Assembly (NCBI GenBank): GCA_947305245.1
Contig: CAMZDG010000021.1
Location: 1-44,954 of the forward strand
Source: an uncultured Lachnospiraceae bacterium
GTDB taxonomy: Bacteria; Bacillota; Clostridia; Lachnospirales; Lachnospiraceae
Direction: 5' to 3'
DNA: 44,954 nucleotides
Within the stretch, counting starts at the first letter, position 1, and the number at the start of each line of letters is the position of its first letter. Below, in pieces: positions 34,119 to 43,954 of this stretch. Under the pieces are notes generated by a model. That model had not been told where the DNA came from. It searched no databases and saw nothing but the letters and a program-made list of their open reading frames with translations. Made by a program: the position numbers and the translations under genes.

Positions 34119-35564
34119 ATGAAAAAGATACTTTTTGCTGCATCAGAGGGTGTTCCGTTTGTGAAGACCGGCGGCCTGGCAGACGTGGTTGGTTCACTGC
34201 CGAAATGTATTGACAAGCAGTACTTCGACGTAAGAGTCATTCTTCCCAAATATACCTGCATCAAGTATGAGATGAAGGAAAAGATCAGCTTTATCACGAA
34301 TTTCTACATGGATTTCAACTGGCAGAGCGTCTACGTGGGCATTGAGGAAGCCACCGTGGACGGCGTGCACTATTACTTTATTGACAACGAGCATTACTTT
34401 GGGGGACCGAAGCCCTATTGCGACGACCCCTGCTACGAGATCGAAAAGTTTGCGTTCTTCTCCAAGGCAGTTTTGTCCGCGCTGCCCCTCATCGGATTCC
34501 AGCCGGATATCATCCACTGCCATGACTGGCAGACGGGCCTGATCCCCGTGTACCTGAAGGAAAGATTTCGCGGCGACCTGTTCTTTACGAGCATGAAATC
34601 CATCATGACCATTCATAACCTGAAATTCCAGGGGAAATGGGACGTAAAGACGGTGCAGTCCATCACAGGTCTCCCGGACTATTATTTCACCGCTGACAAG
34701 CTGGAGGCGTACAAGGATGCCAATCTCTTAAAGGGCGGCATCGTTTTCGCGGATGCCGTGACCACCGTGAGTGAGACCTATGCGGAGGAGATCAAGACGC
34801 AGTTCTACGGCGAGGGACTCGACGGCCTGCTTCGCGCAAGGAGCAATGACCTGAGAGGCATCGTCAACGGCATCGACTATACGGATTTCAATCCCACGAC
34901 GGATAAGTATATCGTAAAGCAGTATGACGCCGTGAACTTCCGCAAGGAGAAGGTGAAGAATAAGCTTGCCCTGCAGGATCAGCTGGGCCTGACCAAGGGC
35001 GAGAATAAGATGATGATCGGTCTGATCTCGAGACTGACGGATCAGAAGGGCCTGGACCTTGTGTCCTACGTGATGGATGAGCTCTGTCAGGATGACGTGC
35101 AGATCGTGGTGCTGGGCACCGGCGAGGACCGTTATGAAAATATGTTCCGCCACTTTGACTGGAAGTATCAGAACAAGGTATCTGCGAACATCACCTACTC
35201 GGAGGAGCTGTCGCACAGGATCTATGCAGCCAGCGACGCATTCCTGATGCCGTCCCTGTTCGAGCCCTGCGGACTGAGCCAGCTTATGAGCCTGCGGTAC
35301 GGAACTCTTCCCATTGTCCGCGAGACCGGCGGCCTGAAGGATACGGTTCAGCCTTATAACGAATTCGAGAGCACGGGAACGGGCTTTAGCTTTACCAACT
35401 ACAATGCCCATGAAATGTTACGTACGATCCGGTACGCCGAGCATATTTACTATGACAAGAAGCGGGAGTGGAACAAGATGGTGGACCGCGCCATGGCGGC
35501 AGACTTCTCTTGGGACGTATCCGCGAAGAAGTATCAGGAGATGTATGACTGGCTGATTGGGTAA
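34119..35564 (+). CDS. glgA: Glycogen synthase (ADP-glucose type)
   Basis: A 481-aa GT5 glycosyltransferase extending alpha-1,4-glucan from ADP-glucose. The N-terminal substrate motif is VKTGGLADVVGSLPK (the KTGGL lysine contacts ADP-glucose). The C-terminal domain has PSLFEPCGLSQLMSLRYGTL with the catalytic Glu, and RETGGLKDTV. Length is normal. RBS GGAGGG lies before the ATG. A weak promoter (TTTATT, 17 bases, TATACT at 34074-34079) is possible. No other glycogen genes are in the window. Confidence 0.95.
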   Translation: MKKILFAASEGVPFVKTGGLADVVGSLPKCIDKQYFDVRVILPKYTCIKYEMKEKISFITNFYMDFNWQSVYVGIEEATVDGVHYYFIDNEHYFGGPKPYCDDPCYEIEKFAFFSKAVLSALPLIGFQPDIIHCHDWQTGLIPVYLKERFRGDLFFTSMKSIMTIHNLKFQGKWDVKTVQSITGLPDYYFTADKLEAYKDANLLKGGIVFADAVTTVSETYAEEIKTQFYGEGLDGLLRARSNDLRGIVNGIDYTDFNPTTDKYIVKQYDAVNFRKEKVKNKLALQDQLGLTKGENKMMIGLISRLTDQKGLDLVSYVMDELCQDDVQIVVLGTGEDRYENMFRHFDWKYQNKVSANITYSEELSHRIYAASDAFLMPSLFEPCGLSQLMSLRYGTLPIVRETGGLKDTVQPYNEFESTGTGFSFTNYNAHEMLRTIRYAEHIYYDKKREWNKMVDRAMAADFSWDVSAKKYQEMYDWLIG

Positions 35565-35606
35565 ACCGCGGAAGCGCCGCGTGCGCTCCCACGGCGGGTG
35601 TATGAC

Positions 35607-37259
35607 ATGAACGAACGGAAACGTGCAAAAGACAATTTATTGGCGCAGGCAGGGATTCTTGCCGCGGCTGGCATTATATCACGTATCATAGGGCTTCTCT
35701 ACAGAAGCCCTTTGACCGCCGTGATCGGAGAGACTGGCTTTGGATATTATCACGCAGCCTATGGGTTCTACACCATCGTTCTGCTGATCTCATCCTACAG
35801 CATTCCCTCCGCCGTGTCCAAGCTGATCGCGCCGAAACTGGCCGCGCGGGAATATCGAAATGCCCACCGGCTTTTTTATTGTGCCATGGGATACGTGCTG
35901 GTGGTCGGACTGATCGCCAGCCTCTTCTTGTTCTTTAGCGCGGAATGGTTCGTGGAGAAGGCGGCGGTTCCGGTGCTCCGCACCTTTGCGCCGACCATTT
36001 TCATTTATGGCATTCTCGGTGTTCTTCGAGGGTATTTTCAGGCCCATCGCACCATGGTACAGACCTCCGTTTCACAGATTTTTGAACAGATCGCGAACGC
36101 CATCGTCAGCGTTGGCGGTGCATGGCTTTTGATCCAGTGGGGGATGGGAACGAGAGTTTTCGATTCCTTTTCAGATGAGACAAGACATGCCGTGTTTGGC
36201 GCCATGGGAAGTGCGCTGGGAACGGGAATGGGCGTCTTTGCGGGACTGCTGTTTATGGTGGGGACCTATCTGCTGAACCGTAAGCTGATCCACAGGCGGA
36301 TCGAGAGGGACGGACATGAAAACGTTGATTCCGTCGGCGGCATGCTCCGTACCATTACCTTGGTGGTCACGCCGTTTATCATGAGTACCGCGATCTATAA
36401 CCTGAACGGCACGGTGCTCAACTATCTCTACACGAAGCTGGTTCCGAACCTGCGGGGCCTGGACAGTGACGAGCAATATACCAAGTACGGGATCTACGGC
36501 ATCGCCATGACGGTGTTCAACATTCCGATCGCGTTCGCAACGGCAATGGCATCCGCAATGATCCCTTCCGTGGCGCAGGCAACTGCCTCCGGAGATCATG
36601 AGCTCGCAAAGGAAAAGATCGCCTTTTCCGTGAAGATGACCATGATCATTTCCATCCCTTCCGCAGTCGGACTTTTTGTCCTGGCAAAGCCCATCATCTA
36701 CGTGCTGTTCCCAAGAAGCGATGAAGTGGTGTCGCTGGCGGCCAAGATCCTGATGGTGCTGGCGATTTCCGTGGTGTTCTACGCCCTCTCGACCCTGAGC
36801 AATTCCATCCTGCAGGGACTCGGAAGGGTCAACGTGCCTGTGGTGAACGCGGGGATCGCACTCATCGTGCAGACGATCCTTTCCGCGATCCTGTTACTCT
36901 TTACGAATATCGACCTCTATGGTCTGGCCATCACCAATACCGTATATGCGGCCATTATGTGCGTGCTGAATCATATGGCCCTGCGCCGCGCCATCGGCTA
37001 CGTGCAGGAGTGGAAGACGAGCTTTATTCTCCCTACCATTGCGTCCCTGATCATGGGCGCCGTGGCGCGCGGTGCCTACGAGCTCCTATTTCTCTGGCTC
37101 CGTTCCCCGCGCCTTGCCGTCATTCCCGCCGTCCCCTTCGCGGCCCTCATCTACTTCGCCCTTTTATTAATGCTTAAAACCCTTACTGAAGATGAACTTC
37201 TCGCTCTCCCTAAGGGAAGATTACTGCTTAGGATCGCAAAGAAATGTAAATTAACTTAG
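35607..37259 (+). CDS. SpoVB/MurJ-type polysaccharide flippase
   Basis: A 550-aa integral membrane protein of the MVF/MOP superfamily with about 14 hydrophobic segments. The N-terminal LAAAGIISRIIGLLYRSPL and PSAVSKLIAPKLAAREYRNA are typical of the stage V sporulation protein B group, which flips lipid-linked peptidoglycan or polysaccharide precursors. ATG 35607 is preferred; a GTG at 35598 is also in frame. It begins 42 bases after glgA. Its stop overlaps the 3' end of the convergent rqcH gene by four bases, with no room for a terminator between them. Confidence 0.88.
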   Translation: MNERKRAKDNLLAQAGILAAAGIISRIIGLLYRSPLTAVIGETGFGYYHAAYGFYTIVLLISSYSIPSAVSKLIAPKLAAREYRNAHRLFYCAMGYVLVVGLIASLFLFFSAEWFVEKAAVPVLRTFAPTIFIYGILGVLRGYFQAHRTMVQTSVSQIFEQIANAIVSVGGAWLLIQWGMGTRVFDSFSDETRHAVFGAMGSALGTGMGVFAGLLFMVGTYLLNRKLIHRRIERDGHENVDSVGGMLRTITLVVTPFIMSTAIYNLNGTVLNYLYTKLVPNLRGLDSDEQYTKYGIYGIAMTVFNIPIAFATAMASAMIPSVAQATASGDHELAKEKIAFSVKMTMIISIPSAVGLFVLAKPIIYVLFPRSDEVVSLAAKILMVLAISVVFYALSTLSNSILQGLGRVNVPVVNAGIALIVQTILSAILLLFTNIDLYGLAITNTVYAAIMCVLNHMALRRAIGYVQEWKTSFILPTIASLIMGAVARGAYELLFLWLRSPRLAVIPAVPFAALIYFALLLMLKTLTEDELLALPKGRLLLRIAKKCKLT

Positions 37260-39043
37260 GTTACTTGTTTGATTCCGGTAATGTCACTGGATACAGCCAT
37301 CGAGAAGTTCGTATAGTAGACTACAAAGCCCGGTTTCGCCCCGCCGGGCTTTTTTACGTGCTTTTTTTGGATATAATCGATTTCCACCTTATCCTGCTCC
37401 CGGCCCTTGGAGTAGTAAGCCGCAAGGCGCGCCGCCTCCTCAAAGGTGCGGTCGGGAAGCTCCTTTCCCTCCGTCTTCACGACCACGTGCGACCCGGGGA
37501 TCTTTTTCGCGTGGAACCACCAGTCATTTCCCGTGGCCATCTGGAAGGTCAGCTGGTCATTCTGGAAGTTATTCTTTCCCACGTAAATGTCAAATCCGTC
37601 GCTGCTCACGTAGTGGAAGGGCTTGCTCGTGATCTTTACCTTTTTTGCAGACCCCTTGCGGCGTACGTAGCCGCTGGCGATGAGTTCTTCCTTGATCTCC
37701 GCAAGGTCTTCCTCCTTCTGCGCGATCTCTAGGGAGGTCGCGATGGATTCCAGGTGATCGATCTCTGCCTTGACTTCCTTTGTCAGCTCCGTCAGGGCTT
37801 CATTGGTCCTCTTTAGCTTCGCGTAGCGGTCGAAATACCGCTGCGCGTTTTCCTTCGCGGTGAGCGTGGGATCCAGCGGGATCTGGATGGTCTCGTTGGT
37901 ATAATAGTTCAGCGCTTCCAGGGACTTTGCCCCGGGAGCTGCACCGTAGCCATAGGTGTTCAGCAGTTCGCCGTAGATGCGGTAGGTCTCGCGCTTTTCC
38001 GTGTCGCGGATCTGCTGTAGCTGCAGATCATATTTCTTGACGTTGCGCTCTAAGATGGTCTGCACGATGCGGCGCAGGTCCGCAGACTTTTGATGGATCC
38101 TCGCCTGCGCATTCTTCTTCGCATAATAACCCTCCAGAAGAGAGGACATGGAAGGCGTATATTCCACGCGGAAACCTTCCTCCTGCCCTGATCCGGCAGC
38201 ACTTTCCGCAGGGGAGCTTAGGTCCGCATCATAAATGGTCAGGGGGATCGCGGCGTATTCCACGGGCTTCTTTCCGTCATACGCCACGCAGGGCGTAAAG
38301 GAGCCATCCTGAATGGTTCCCTTTAGTTCGCAAAGAACCTTCCAAAGCGCGTCATAGCCTGCAGCGTCGATGGCGGCAGTGGGCCTGTCTCCGTCAATGC
38401 CGGCCCTGTGGCAGAGTTCCTGCGCGAGGATGGGAGAGATGCCCGTGATGCTTCCATAGATGGCCTTGAAAGCGGGGAGAGGTTTTATGGACATGGTCTC
38501 TTGGAGCTGCCCGCGCGTCATGGAAAAGAGATCTAACTTATCCTGGGTCTGTGCGACAAAGTATGGCTTTCCCGGAAGGACCTCCCGGACGCTGCTGACG
38601 GCAGCGGAGATATGCTTGATGCTGTCCAGGATCATGCCATTTTCGTTCACGAAGATAATGTTGCTGTGCTTTCCCATGATCTCAATGACCAAGGTTTTTC
38701 GGCACAGATCGCCCATTTCGTCCAAATGCTCCACCTCGATATGGAGGATGCGCTCCAGGCCTGGCTGCGTCACGGAGAGGACGCGGCCGTTCTGCAGATG
38801 CTTTCGAAGGAGCATGCAAAAGCCCGGCGCAGTCATGGGACTGGGCTTATTGTCCTCCGTGAGATAGACCAGGGGCAGGGACGCATCCGCGGAGATGAGG
38901 AGTCTTCGTTGTCCGTCGCCTGTCTTAAAGGTCAGGAGCAGCTCGTCCGACTCTGGCTGCGCGATCTTATAAATCCGCGCGCCGGCAAGCTCGCGATTCA
39001 GTTCATATACTAGATTTGCTATGGTAAGGCCGTCAAATGCCAT
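37256..39043 (-). CDS. rqcH: RqcH (NFACT family ribosome quality control protein)
   Basis: A 595-aa homologue of Rqc2/NEMF, which binds obstructed 50S subunits and recruits tRNA-Ala to add C-terminal alanine tails. The NFACT-N domain starts MAFDGLTIANLVYELNRELA, with LVIEIMGKHSNIIFVNENG. A long helical/coiled-coil middle follows (about 300-440). The NFACT-R domain has DWWFHAKKIPGSHVVVKT. Older annotations call it a fibronectin-binding protein. It lies 88 bases downstream of the small minus-strand gene at 39132-39410 and may share its promoter, which carries a LexA-type box. Confidence 0.94.
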   Translation of the reverse strand: MAFDGLTIANLVYELNRELAGARIYKIAQPESDELLLTFKTGDGQRRLLISADASLPLVYLTEDNKPSPMTAPGFCMLLRKHLQNGRVLSVTQPGLERILHIEVEHLDEMGDLCRKTLVIEIMGKHSNIIFVNENGMILDSIKHISAAVSSVREVLPGKPYFVAQTQDKLDLFSMTRGQLQETMSIKPLPAFKAIYGSITGISPILAQELCHRAGIDGDRPTAAIDAAGYDALWKVLCELKGTIQDGSFTPCVAYDGKKPVEYAAIPLTIYDADLSSPAESAAGSGQEEGFRVEYTPSMSSLLEGYYAKKNAQARIHQKSADLRRIVQTILERNVKKYDLQLQQIRDTEKRETYRIYGELLNTYGYGAAPGAKSLEALNYYTNETIQIPLDPTLTAKENAQRYFDRYAKLKRTNEALTELTKEVKAEIDHLESIATSLEIAQKEEDLAEIKEELIASGYVRRKGSAKKVKITSKPFHYVSSDGFDIYVGKNNFQNDQLTFQMATGNDWWFHAKKIPGSHVVVKTEGKELPDRTFEEAARLAAYYSKGREQDKVEIDYIQKKHVKKPGGAKPGFVVYYTNFSMAVSSDITGIKQVT

Positions 39044-39131
39044 GAGATACCTCCGGTGCAGGGCTGCGCCACTCGCCGCGGCCTTGCTGTTTCATTTTCA
39101 AGTAGTTTCTTTGTATTTTACCCCATAAGGC

Positions 39132-39410
39132 TTAGGCGTGCAAGTCCCATCTTCCCGTGGTGGTGTTATAGAGGAGGGAGACGTTCTTTTCCTTGCCAAA
39201 GACATGGATCTTGCAGTCAAAGCGGCGCAGGAGCTTTGTGGCGCTGATGGCGCTCGGCAGGGTGAAGCTGGATTCGCCGGGCGCACATTCCCGAAAACGG
39301 AGGATGCGATAGACCTGGTATTCGCCGTCTTCATCCGCACACTTGATCTTAATGGGCAGAATGCTGCCATCCGTCTTATGCTGACAGATGACTTCGATGG
39401 GTTGATCCAT
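39132..39410 (-). CDS. Small conserved protein of unknown function under a LexA-type box
   Basis: A 92-aa protein. It has a very strong RBS (AAAGGAGGAA) before the ATG. The N-terminal half, PIEVICQHKTDGSILPIKIK then YQVYRILRFREC, resembles beta-rich small proteins that sit next to SOS genes in Clostridia, with the pattern DG-x-I-x-P-hydrophobic. I do not recognise a named family with confidence. It is preferred over the overlapping plus-strand frame at 39138-39491 because of its RBS and promoter. Its promoter contains a perfect GAAC-N4-GTTC palindrome, so induction by DNA damage is predicted. Confidence 0.75.
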   Translation of the reverse strand: MDQPIEVICQHKTDGSILPIKIKCADEDGEYQVYRILRFRECAPGESSFTLPSAISATKLLRRFDCKIHVFGKEKNVSLLYNTTTGRWDLHA

Positions 39411-39470
39411 TTCGCTTCCTCCTTTCCCTTCCGCGTTTCGACAGGCTCGATGGACCTGCTTCGTGAGTTA

Positions 39471-39499
39471 ATTATAGAACATATGTTCTGATTTTTCAA
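39471..39499 (-). promoter_or_regulatory. SOS-type promoter: LexA box between -35 and -10
   Basis: On the minus strand TTGAAA (complement of 39494-39499), 17 bases, TATAAT (complement of 39471-39476). The spacer holds the perfect palindrome AGAACATATGTTCT (39476-39489), matching the Gram-positive LexA core GAAC-N4-GTTC. LexA bound here would block RNA polymerase. Confidence 0.72.
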
Positions 39500-39564
39500 T
39501 ACACAAATATTGCCAAGTCGCGGAAAGGGGTAAAAAAGTGGGGAACTTAGGGCGGAAGTTGCGG

Positions 39565-39593
39565 TTTACGGGAGGGTGTTTAAATGATATAAT
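39565..39593 (+). promoter_or_regulatory. Promoter of the moxR operon
   Basis: TTTACG (39565-39570), 17 bases, perfect TATAAT (39588-39593), ahead of the MoxR gene at 39640. Confidence 0.65.
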
Positions 39594-39639
39594 AAACAAT
39601 AAACTTAAATTGTCCCAGAGGCTTTCGGAGGAACATTAC

Positions 39640-40563
39640 ATGAATGCGGAATTAGAACAAGTTGTGACACAGGTAAAACAGGTGGTGAAGGGCAAGGACG
39701 ACGTGATCCGTAAGGTGCTTGCGGCAGTGCTCGCGGGCGGACACGTACTCCTGGAGGACATTCCCGGCGTGGGAAAGACGACGCTGGCCATGGCACTGGG
39801 AAAGGCCATGGAGCTGGACTATCGGAGAATGCAGTTTACGCCGGACGTGTTGCCCAGCGACATCGTGGGCTTTACGATGTATAACGGAGCGCAGGGCACG
39901 TTTGAATATAAGCCTGGAGCGATCTTTAGCAACCTGTTTTTGGCGGATGAATTGAACAGAACTTCTTCCAAGACGCAGTCGGCGCTTTTGGAGGTCATGG
40001 AGGAGGGCAAGGTCACGGTGGACGGCATCACGCATCCCCTGCCGGAACCCTTCACGGTCATTGCGACGGAAAACCCTTACGGTTCCTCGGGAACGCAGCT
40101 TCTGCCGGAGTCGCAGTTGGATCGCTTCCTCATCTGCCTGACCATGGGATATCCGGATCATAAGGCGGCGGTGGAGATCCTGAAGGAGAGCGCCGGACGA
40201 GGGCTGGAGCTGGTAAAGCCCGTGCTCACGGGGGAAAGGCTTCTGGAGCTTCGCAAGCAGGCGAAGAACCTTCACGTGTCAGATAATATTCATGAATATA
40301 TCATCAATCTGACGGAGGAGACCAGGCGGGATCCGAGGATCGCGCTCGGCGTGAGCCCCAGAGGCGGCATCGCGCTTCTGAAAATGGCAAGGTCCATGGC
40401 GCTCCTCCGCGGAGGAGAGTACGTGATTCCTGAGGACGTGCTGGCGGTGATCCCGGAGGTATGGGCGCACAGAATTCACTTAAATGCCATGGCGCGTGCG
40501 GAGGGGACAAGCATTCCCGGACTGATCCGGGAGATCACGGAAAGGATTCGGGCGGTTGGATGA
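39640..40563 (+). CDS. MoxR-family AAA+ ATPase
   Basis: A 307-aa AAA+ ATPase. Walker A EDIPGVGKTTLA, Walker B NLFLADELNRT, and the sensor ATENPYGSSG are clear. MoxR proteins act as chaperones maturing partner proteins, often with a DUF58 protein. ATG 39640 is chosen because CGGAGGA lies eight bases upstream; the frame extends to 39538 without one. Coupled to the DUF58 gene by an ATGA overlap. Confidence 0.92.
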   Translation: MNAELEQVVTQVKQVVKGKDDVIRKVLAAVLAGGHVLLEDIPGVGKTTLAMALGKAMELDYRRMQFTPDVLPSDIVGFTMYNGAQGTFEYKPGAIFSNLFLADELNRTSSKTQSALLEVMEEGKVTVDGITHPLPEPFTVIATENPYGSSGTQLLPESQLDRFLICLTMGYPDHKAAVEILKESAGRGLELVKPVLTGERLLELRKQAKNLHVSDNIHEYIINLTEETRRDPRIALGVSPRGGIALLKMARSMALLRGGEYVIPEDVLAVIPEVWAHRIHLNAMARAEGTSIPGLIREITERIRAVG

Positions 40564-41588
40564 AGAAGAAAATAACCCTCCATGCTTGGGGGATCCTGCG
40601 GTACGCGCTCTTACTTTTCTTCGTCGCGTTCCTCTGGTGGTATTTTCGAACCTATGAACTCTTCCTGATGACGGTGATCGCCATTTTGGTTCCCGCTGCC
40701 AGCATCGCGGCGCTCCTGTATGGGCAGGATGCGATCGGCGTCAGGGTGTCGCTTCCAGGGACGGGGATCGCCAAGGAGCATTCGGTGCCTGTCAGCATTC
40801 GGGTCACGAATGCGGGAAGGTTTCTGGCATTTCCCGCGGATGTTTTCTATGTTCTGAGGAATGTCTTTACGGAGTTCGAGGAGAAGAAAAAGGAACGGAT
40901 CTGGACGTCGCCCGGGGCGGCAACAGTGCTGGATCAAGAGATCATCAGTCATCACGTGGGCCGCGTGGAAGCGGAGGTGGTCGAGGTACTCCTTTGGGAC
41001 TGGCTGGGGATCTGTAGCATGCGCGTCGCCGAAAAAAAGAGTGCCTGGGTGATCGCAACGCCGCAGGGTGCGGTGGCGGAAGGGGAGGAGCTGACGCTCA
41101 GCGTCGAGGATTTCCCGAATGAAAATGAGACGAAAAAGCGCGGGACGGACATTAATCCGGATTATGAGATCCGGGAGTACGTGCCCGGCGATGAACTGAA
41201 GAACATCCATTGGAAGCTGACGGCAAAGACGGGGCGCACCATGGTGCGGGAACGTCTTGCCACGGGGCGGGATCGGATCAACGTGCTCCTTGCGCTGACG
41301 AAGGACCTCGAGGTGAATGACGCGCTGATCTTTTCCCTAAGGAGCCTTGGCCTTCTTCTTTTGGACAAGGGATATCCCATCCGCCTTTGCTGGCTGGGAT
41401 ATGACGGTACGATCCAGGGGCGGTATCTGGCGGAGGAAGGAGAGTTGGAGAACGCCATGGATGAGATCCTTAGCATCAGTGGAAAAAGGGATCCCGCGCA
41501 GGCGAGAAATGCCATGGAGTCGGAGTATCCCGGAGAAGCATATATCGTGGTGAGACATGGAAACTACAAGGGCAAATACGTCCGCTAG
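40560..41588 (+). CDS. DUF58 domain-containing membrane protein
   Basis: A 342-aa protein. Two N-terminal membrane segments (about residues 10-45: YALLLFFVAFLWWYF and LFLMTVIAILVPAASIAALL) are followed by an extended domain and the DUF58 hallmark REYVPGDELKNIHWKLTAKT around residue 210. DUF58 has a von Willebrand A-like fold and typically works with MoxR. The start at 40560 gives the four-base coupling with moxR. Its last 32 bases overlap the start of the transglutaminase gene. Confidence 0.9.
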   Translation: MKKKITLHAWGILRYALLLFFVAFLWWYFRTYELFLMTVIAILVPAASIAALLYGQDAIGVRVSLPGTGIAKEHSVPVSIRVTNAGRFLAFPADVFYVLRNVFTEFEEKKKERIWTSPGAATVLDQEIISHHVGRVEAEVVEVLLWDWLGICSMRVAEKKSAWVIATPQGAVAEGEELTLSVEDFPNENETKKRGTDINPDYEIREYVPGDELKNIHWKLTAKTGRTMVRERLATGRDRINVLLALTKDLEVNDALIFSLRSLGLLLLDKGYPIRLCWLGYDGTIQGRYLAEEGELENAMDEILSISGKRDPAQARNAMESEYPGEAYIVVRHGNYKGKYVR

Positions 41589-43842
41589 GGAGAGCAGGTG
41601 GCTCAGAAGGAAAGAGCCCGCACAGGTAGAGCTCGCCGGCGGAGAGAAAAAAGAAAAATATGACTTGCTCGCGGCGCTTGCGGAAGCGCTGCTTGTTTTC
41701 ATGGTCGCATTTGGGGCCGTAGGCGGATTCCTGAACGCATATCGCATGGAGTATAACCAGCTCCTTTGCCTTGGAGGAACACTCGGCCTTTCTTTGTTGC
41801 TTTCCCTCATCTATGAAACGCGAAAGAAGTGGTTTACCAATCTTTGCGTGATCGGCGTTTTCCTTGCATATGCCTACATTGCAGTCAGCAGGTTCTGGAT
41901 CCTAAACAGCGGCGCGTATGCCATGGTCAATGAGATCTATGAGGACGCGCAGGCATATCTCGGTATCGTCGGCGGCGGTCTGTATAATCTGCAGGTGGAG
42001 GATTCTTATCTGACGATCTCCGCGATCGCCCTATTCGTGTGCGTCGTGCTGGTCATTCTCATGGTGATCAGACTGCAGTACAAGGCAAGTCTTGTGCGGA
42101 CCGTGCTCATGACCTTTACGCTGTATCTGGTGCCGATCTATTTCGAGAGAACGCCGGATGCGATCTATCTGTTCTTGCTTCTTTCCGGTTATGTCACCCT
42201 TGGCATTTTGCAGACAAGCAAGGTGAAGAAGCACATTGCGGCGCAGATTAAGAATGCGCTTCCCGTCGGCATGGTGATCGCGGCAGCGGTGGTGCTCCTG
42301 TTCGCCGTGCTGCTTCCGAGGATCCGGTATCGCACGCTCGTGCCAAAGAATGCCGCCAAGGCGGCGACGGAAGAGTCCGCCGTGGCATATGCGCAGTACG
42401 GTGTCATGGCGCTTCTCATGAATAACGTTGCGAGCGGTGGCACAAATGAAGGGCAGCTTTCTCATAACGCGATGGTGATGCCGGATAATGAGACGGATCT
42501 GATCGTACGCTTTACGCCATACAGCATGGATCCCGTCTATTTAAAGGCATATACGGGCGTGGATTATAATGGCACGCAGTGGAGCAGGGCGACGGAAGTT
42601 CTTGGCCCTTCCGAGGGCGTGCTGGAGGCGGAGACGGCAGGGCGCAAGGCCATGTATTCCGAGGATCCGAACCTGCAGCCGAAGGGCCGGATGGAGGTCT
42701 ACTGCGTGGAACCGAAGGAGCTGCATGTTTTCCGGCCTTATTACGTCGGTGAGGCAGAGACCTCGCAGATCTCTTCCTGGGATCTGCCGGAGGATGCGCT
42801 TCGAGGGGACCGGTTTACCTATTATCCTGAGGTTAGCGATGCTGCCGTGCCAGGGGCGGCGCAGGAGGTGAGCAGGCGCTATCTGACGGTGCCGAAGATC
42901 TGTGAGAGCGCCGTGGCGGATGCCTGCAAGAGAGCGGGACTTTCCGGAACGCCGGAGGAGATCGCGGAGCAGATCACGCGCTTCTTCTCGGAGGAATATC
43001 GGTATACACTCCGTCCGGGATATTACTTTGGCGGAATGGATTATATTTCCTACTTCCTGGCAAAGAACAAGAAGGGGTTCTGTACGCACTTTGCGTCCGC
43101 GGGCACCATGATGTTCCGTTATATGGGGATCCCCGCCCGCTACGTGGAGGGATATGTTTTCACCTATACGGACGTGGTGACGGACGGAAAACTGGTGGAA
43201 GACGCGGACTATCAGGACTATTATGACGGATATTCGCCGCTTGGCGATACGGCGCTGATCGAGCTTGAGGTGCCGGATGCGAACGGGCATGCATGGATCG
43301 AGATCTATCTGGAAGACCGCGGATGGGTCGTGGTCGAGGTGACGCCGGCAGCCATTGCGGAGGAAGAGGAAGAACTGGGGGCCTTCTGGGAATCCATCCT
43401 GAATGCGGGCAGTCAGCAGAGCAAGCAGGCGACGGAGGCGCAGCAGCAGATGACGCAGGCCTTCGAGAACGCCATGGCGCGCGGCGTGTCCGTGCTGGGG
43501 ATCGTGCTGGCCGGTATCGCGGGATTCTTCGTGCTTCGCATCGTGGTCGCAAAGTATCGGGAATCCAAGCTTCCCGGGCGTGAGAGACTTCAGCTGTATT
43601 ATGGCCGTCTGACCAAGGGGCTGAAGGAGCGCGACGAGGGATTCGCAAAGCTCACGACGCCGGAGGAAGAGCTGGATTATCTGAAGATCTATTATGGCGT
43701 GACCATCCCGGAGGGCCTGAAGGAAGAGTTATATCAGAGCTTTTTCGCGCCGGAGGCGGAGCGGGATTATGAGAAGCTCTGCAGAGAGGTCCAGGAGATC
43801 TGGAAGGCCACAAGGAGAGCCAAAAAGCTGTGGAAAAGCTAA
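41557..43842 (+). CDS. Transglutaminase-like membrane protein (TgpA type)
   Basis: A 761-aa protein. Several N-terminal membrane segments (up to about residue 260) lead to a large extracytoplasmic part with a transglutaminase/protease core: Cys509 in KGFCTHFASAGTMMFRYMG, His578 in NGHAWIEIY and Glu594 in VVVEVTPA at the position usually held by Asp in the Cys-His-Asp triad. A further membrane segment (VLGIVLAGIAGFFVLRIVV) precedes a cytoplasmic tail. The MoxR-DUF58-TgpA order is widespread; its physiological role is poorly defined and may concern the envelope. It starts inside the end of the DUF58 gene in another frame. Confidence 0.9.
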   Translation: METTRANTSARESRWLRRKEPAQVELAGGEKKEKYDLLAALAEALLVFMVAFGAVGGFLNAYRMEYNQLLCLGGTLGLSLLLSLIYETRKKWFTNLCVIGVFLAYAYIAVSRFWILNSGAYAMVNEIYEDAQAYLGIVGGGLYNLQVEDSYLTISAIALFVCVVLVILMVIRLQYKASLVRTVLMTFTLYLVPIYFERTPDAIYLFLLLSGYVTLGILQTSKVKKHIAAQIKNALPVGMVIAAAVVLLFAVLLPRIRYRTLVPKNAAKAATEESAVAYAQYGVMALLMNNVASGGTNEGQLSHNAMVMPDNETDLIVRFTPYSMDPVYLKAYTGVDYNGTQWSRATEVLGPSEGVLEAETAGRKAMYSEDPNLQPKGRMEVYCVEPKELHVFRPYYVGEAETSQISSWDLPEDALRGDRFTYYPEVSDAAVPGAAQEVSRRYLTVPKICESAVADACKRAGLSGTPEEIAEQITRFFSEEYRYTLRPGYYFGGMDYISYFLAKNKKGFCTHFASAGTMMFRYMGIPARYVEGYVFTYTDVVTDGKLVEDADYQDYYDGYSPLGDTALIELEVPDANGHAWIEIYLEDRGWVVVEVTPAAIAEEEEELGAFWESILNAGSQQSKQATEAQQQMTQAFENAMARGVSVLGIVLAGIAGFFVLRIVVAKYRESKLPGRERLQLYYGRLTKGLKERDEGFAKLTTPEEELDYLKIYYGVTIPEGLKEELYQSFFAPEAERDYEKLCREVQEIWKATRRAKKLWKS

Positions 43843-43954
43843 AGGATCTGTGGAAAAGTCGAAAGACTTGACGAGATCTTTAGTTTGGAATATAATAATA
43901 CGGAATGTGCGATAAAGTCCTAGGAGTGGAAGGATCGCAGAAGGGATAACAAAC

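Noticed and set aside
39138..39491. 117-codon plus-strand frame opposite the small SOS-type gene
   Set aside because: The minus-strand frame has a strong RBS and a well-formed promoter; the plus-strand frame has neither and no known motif.
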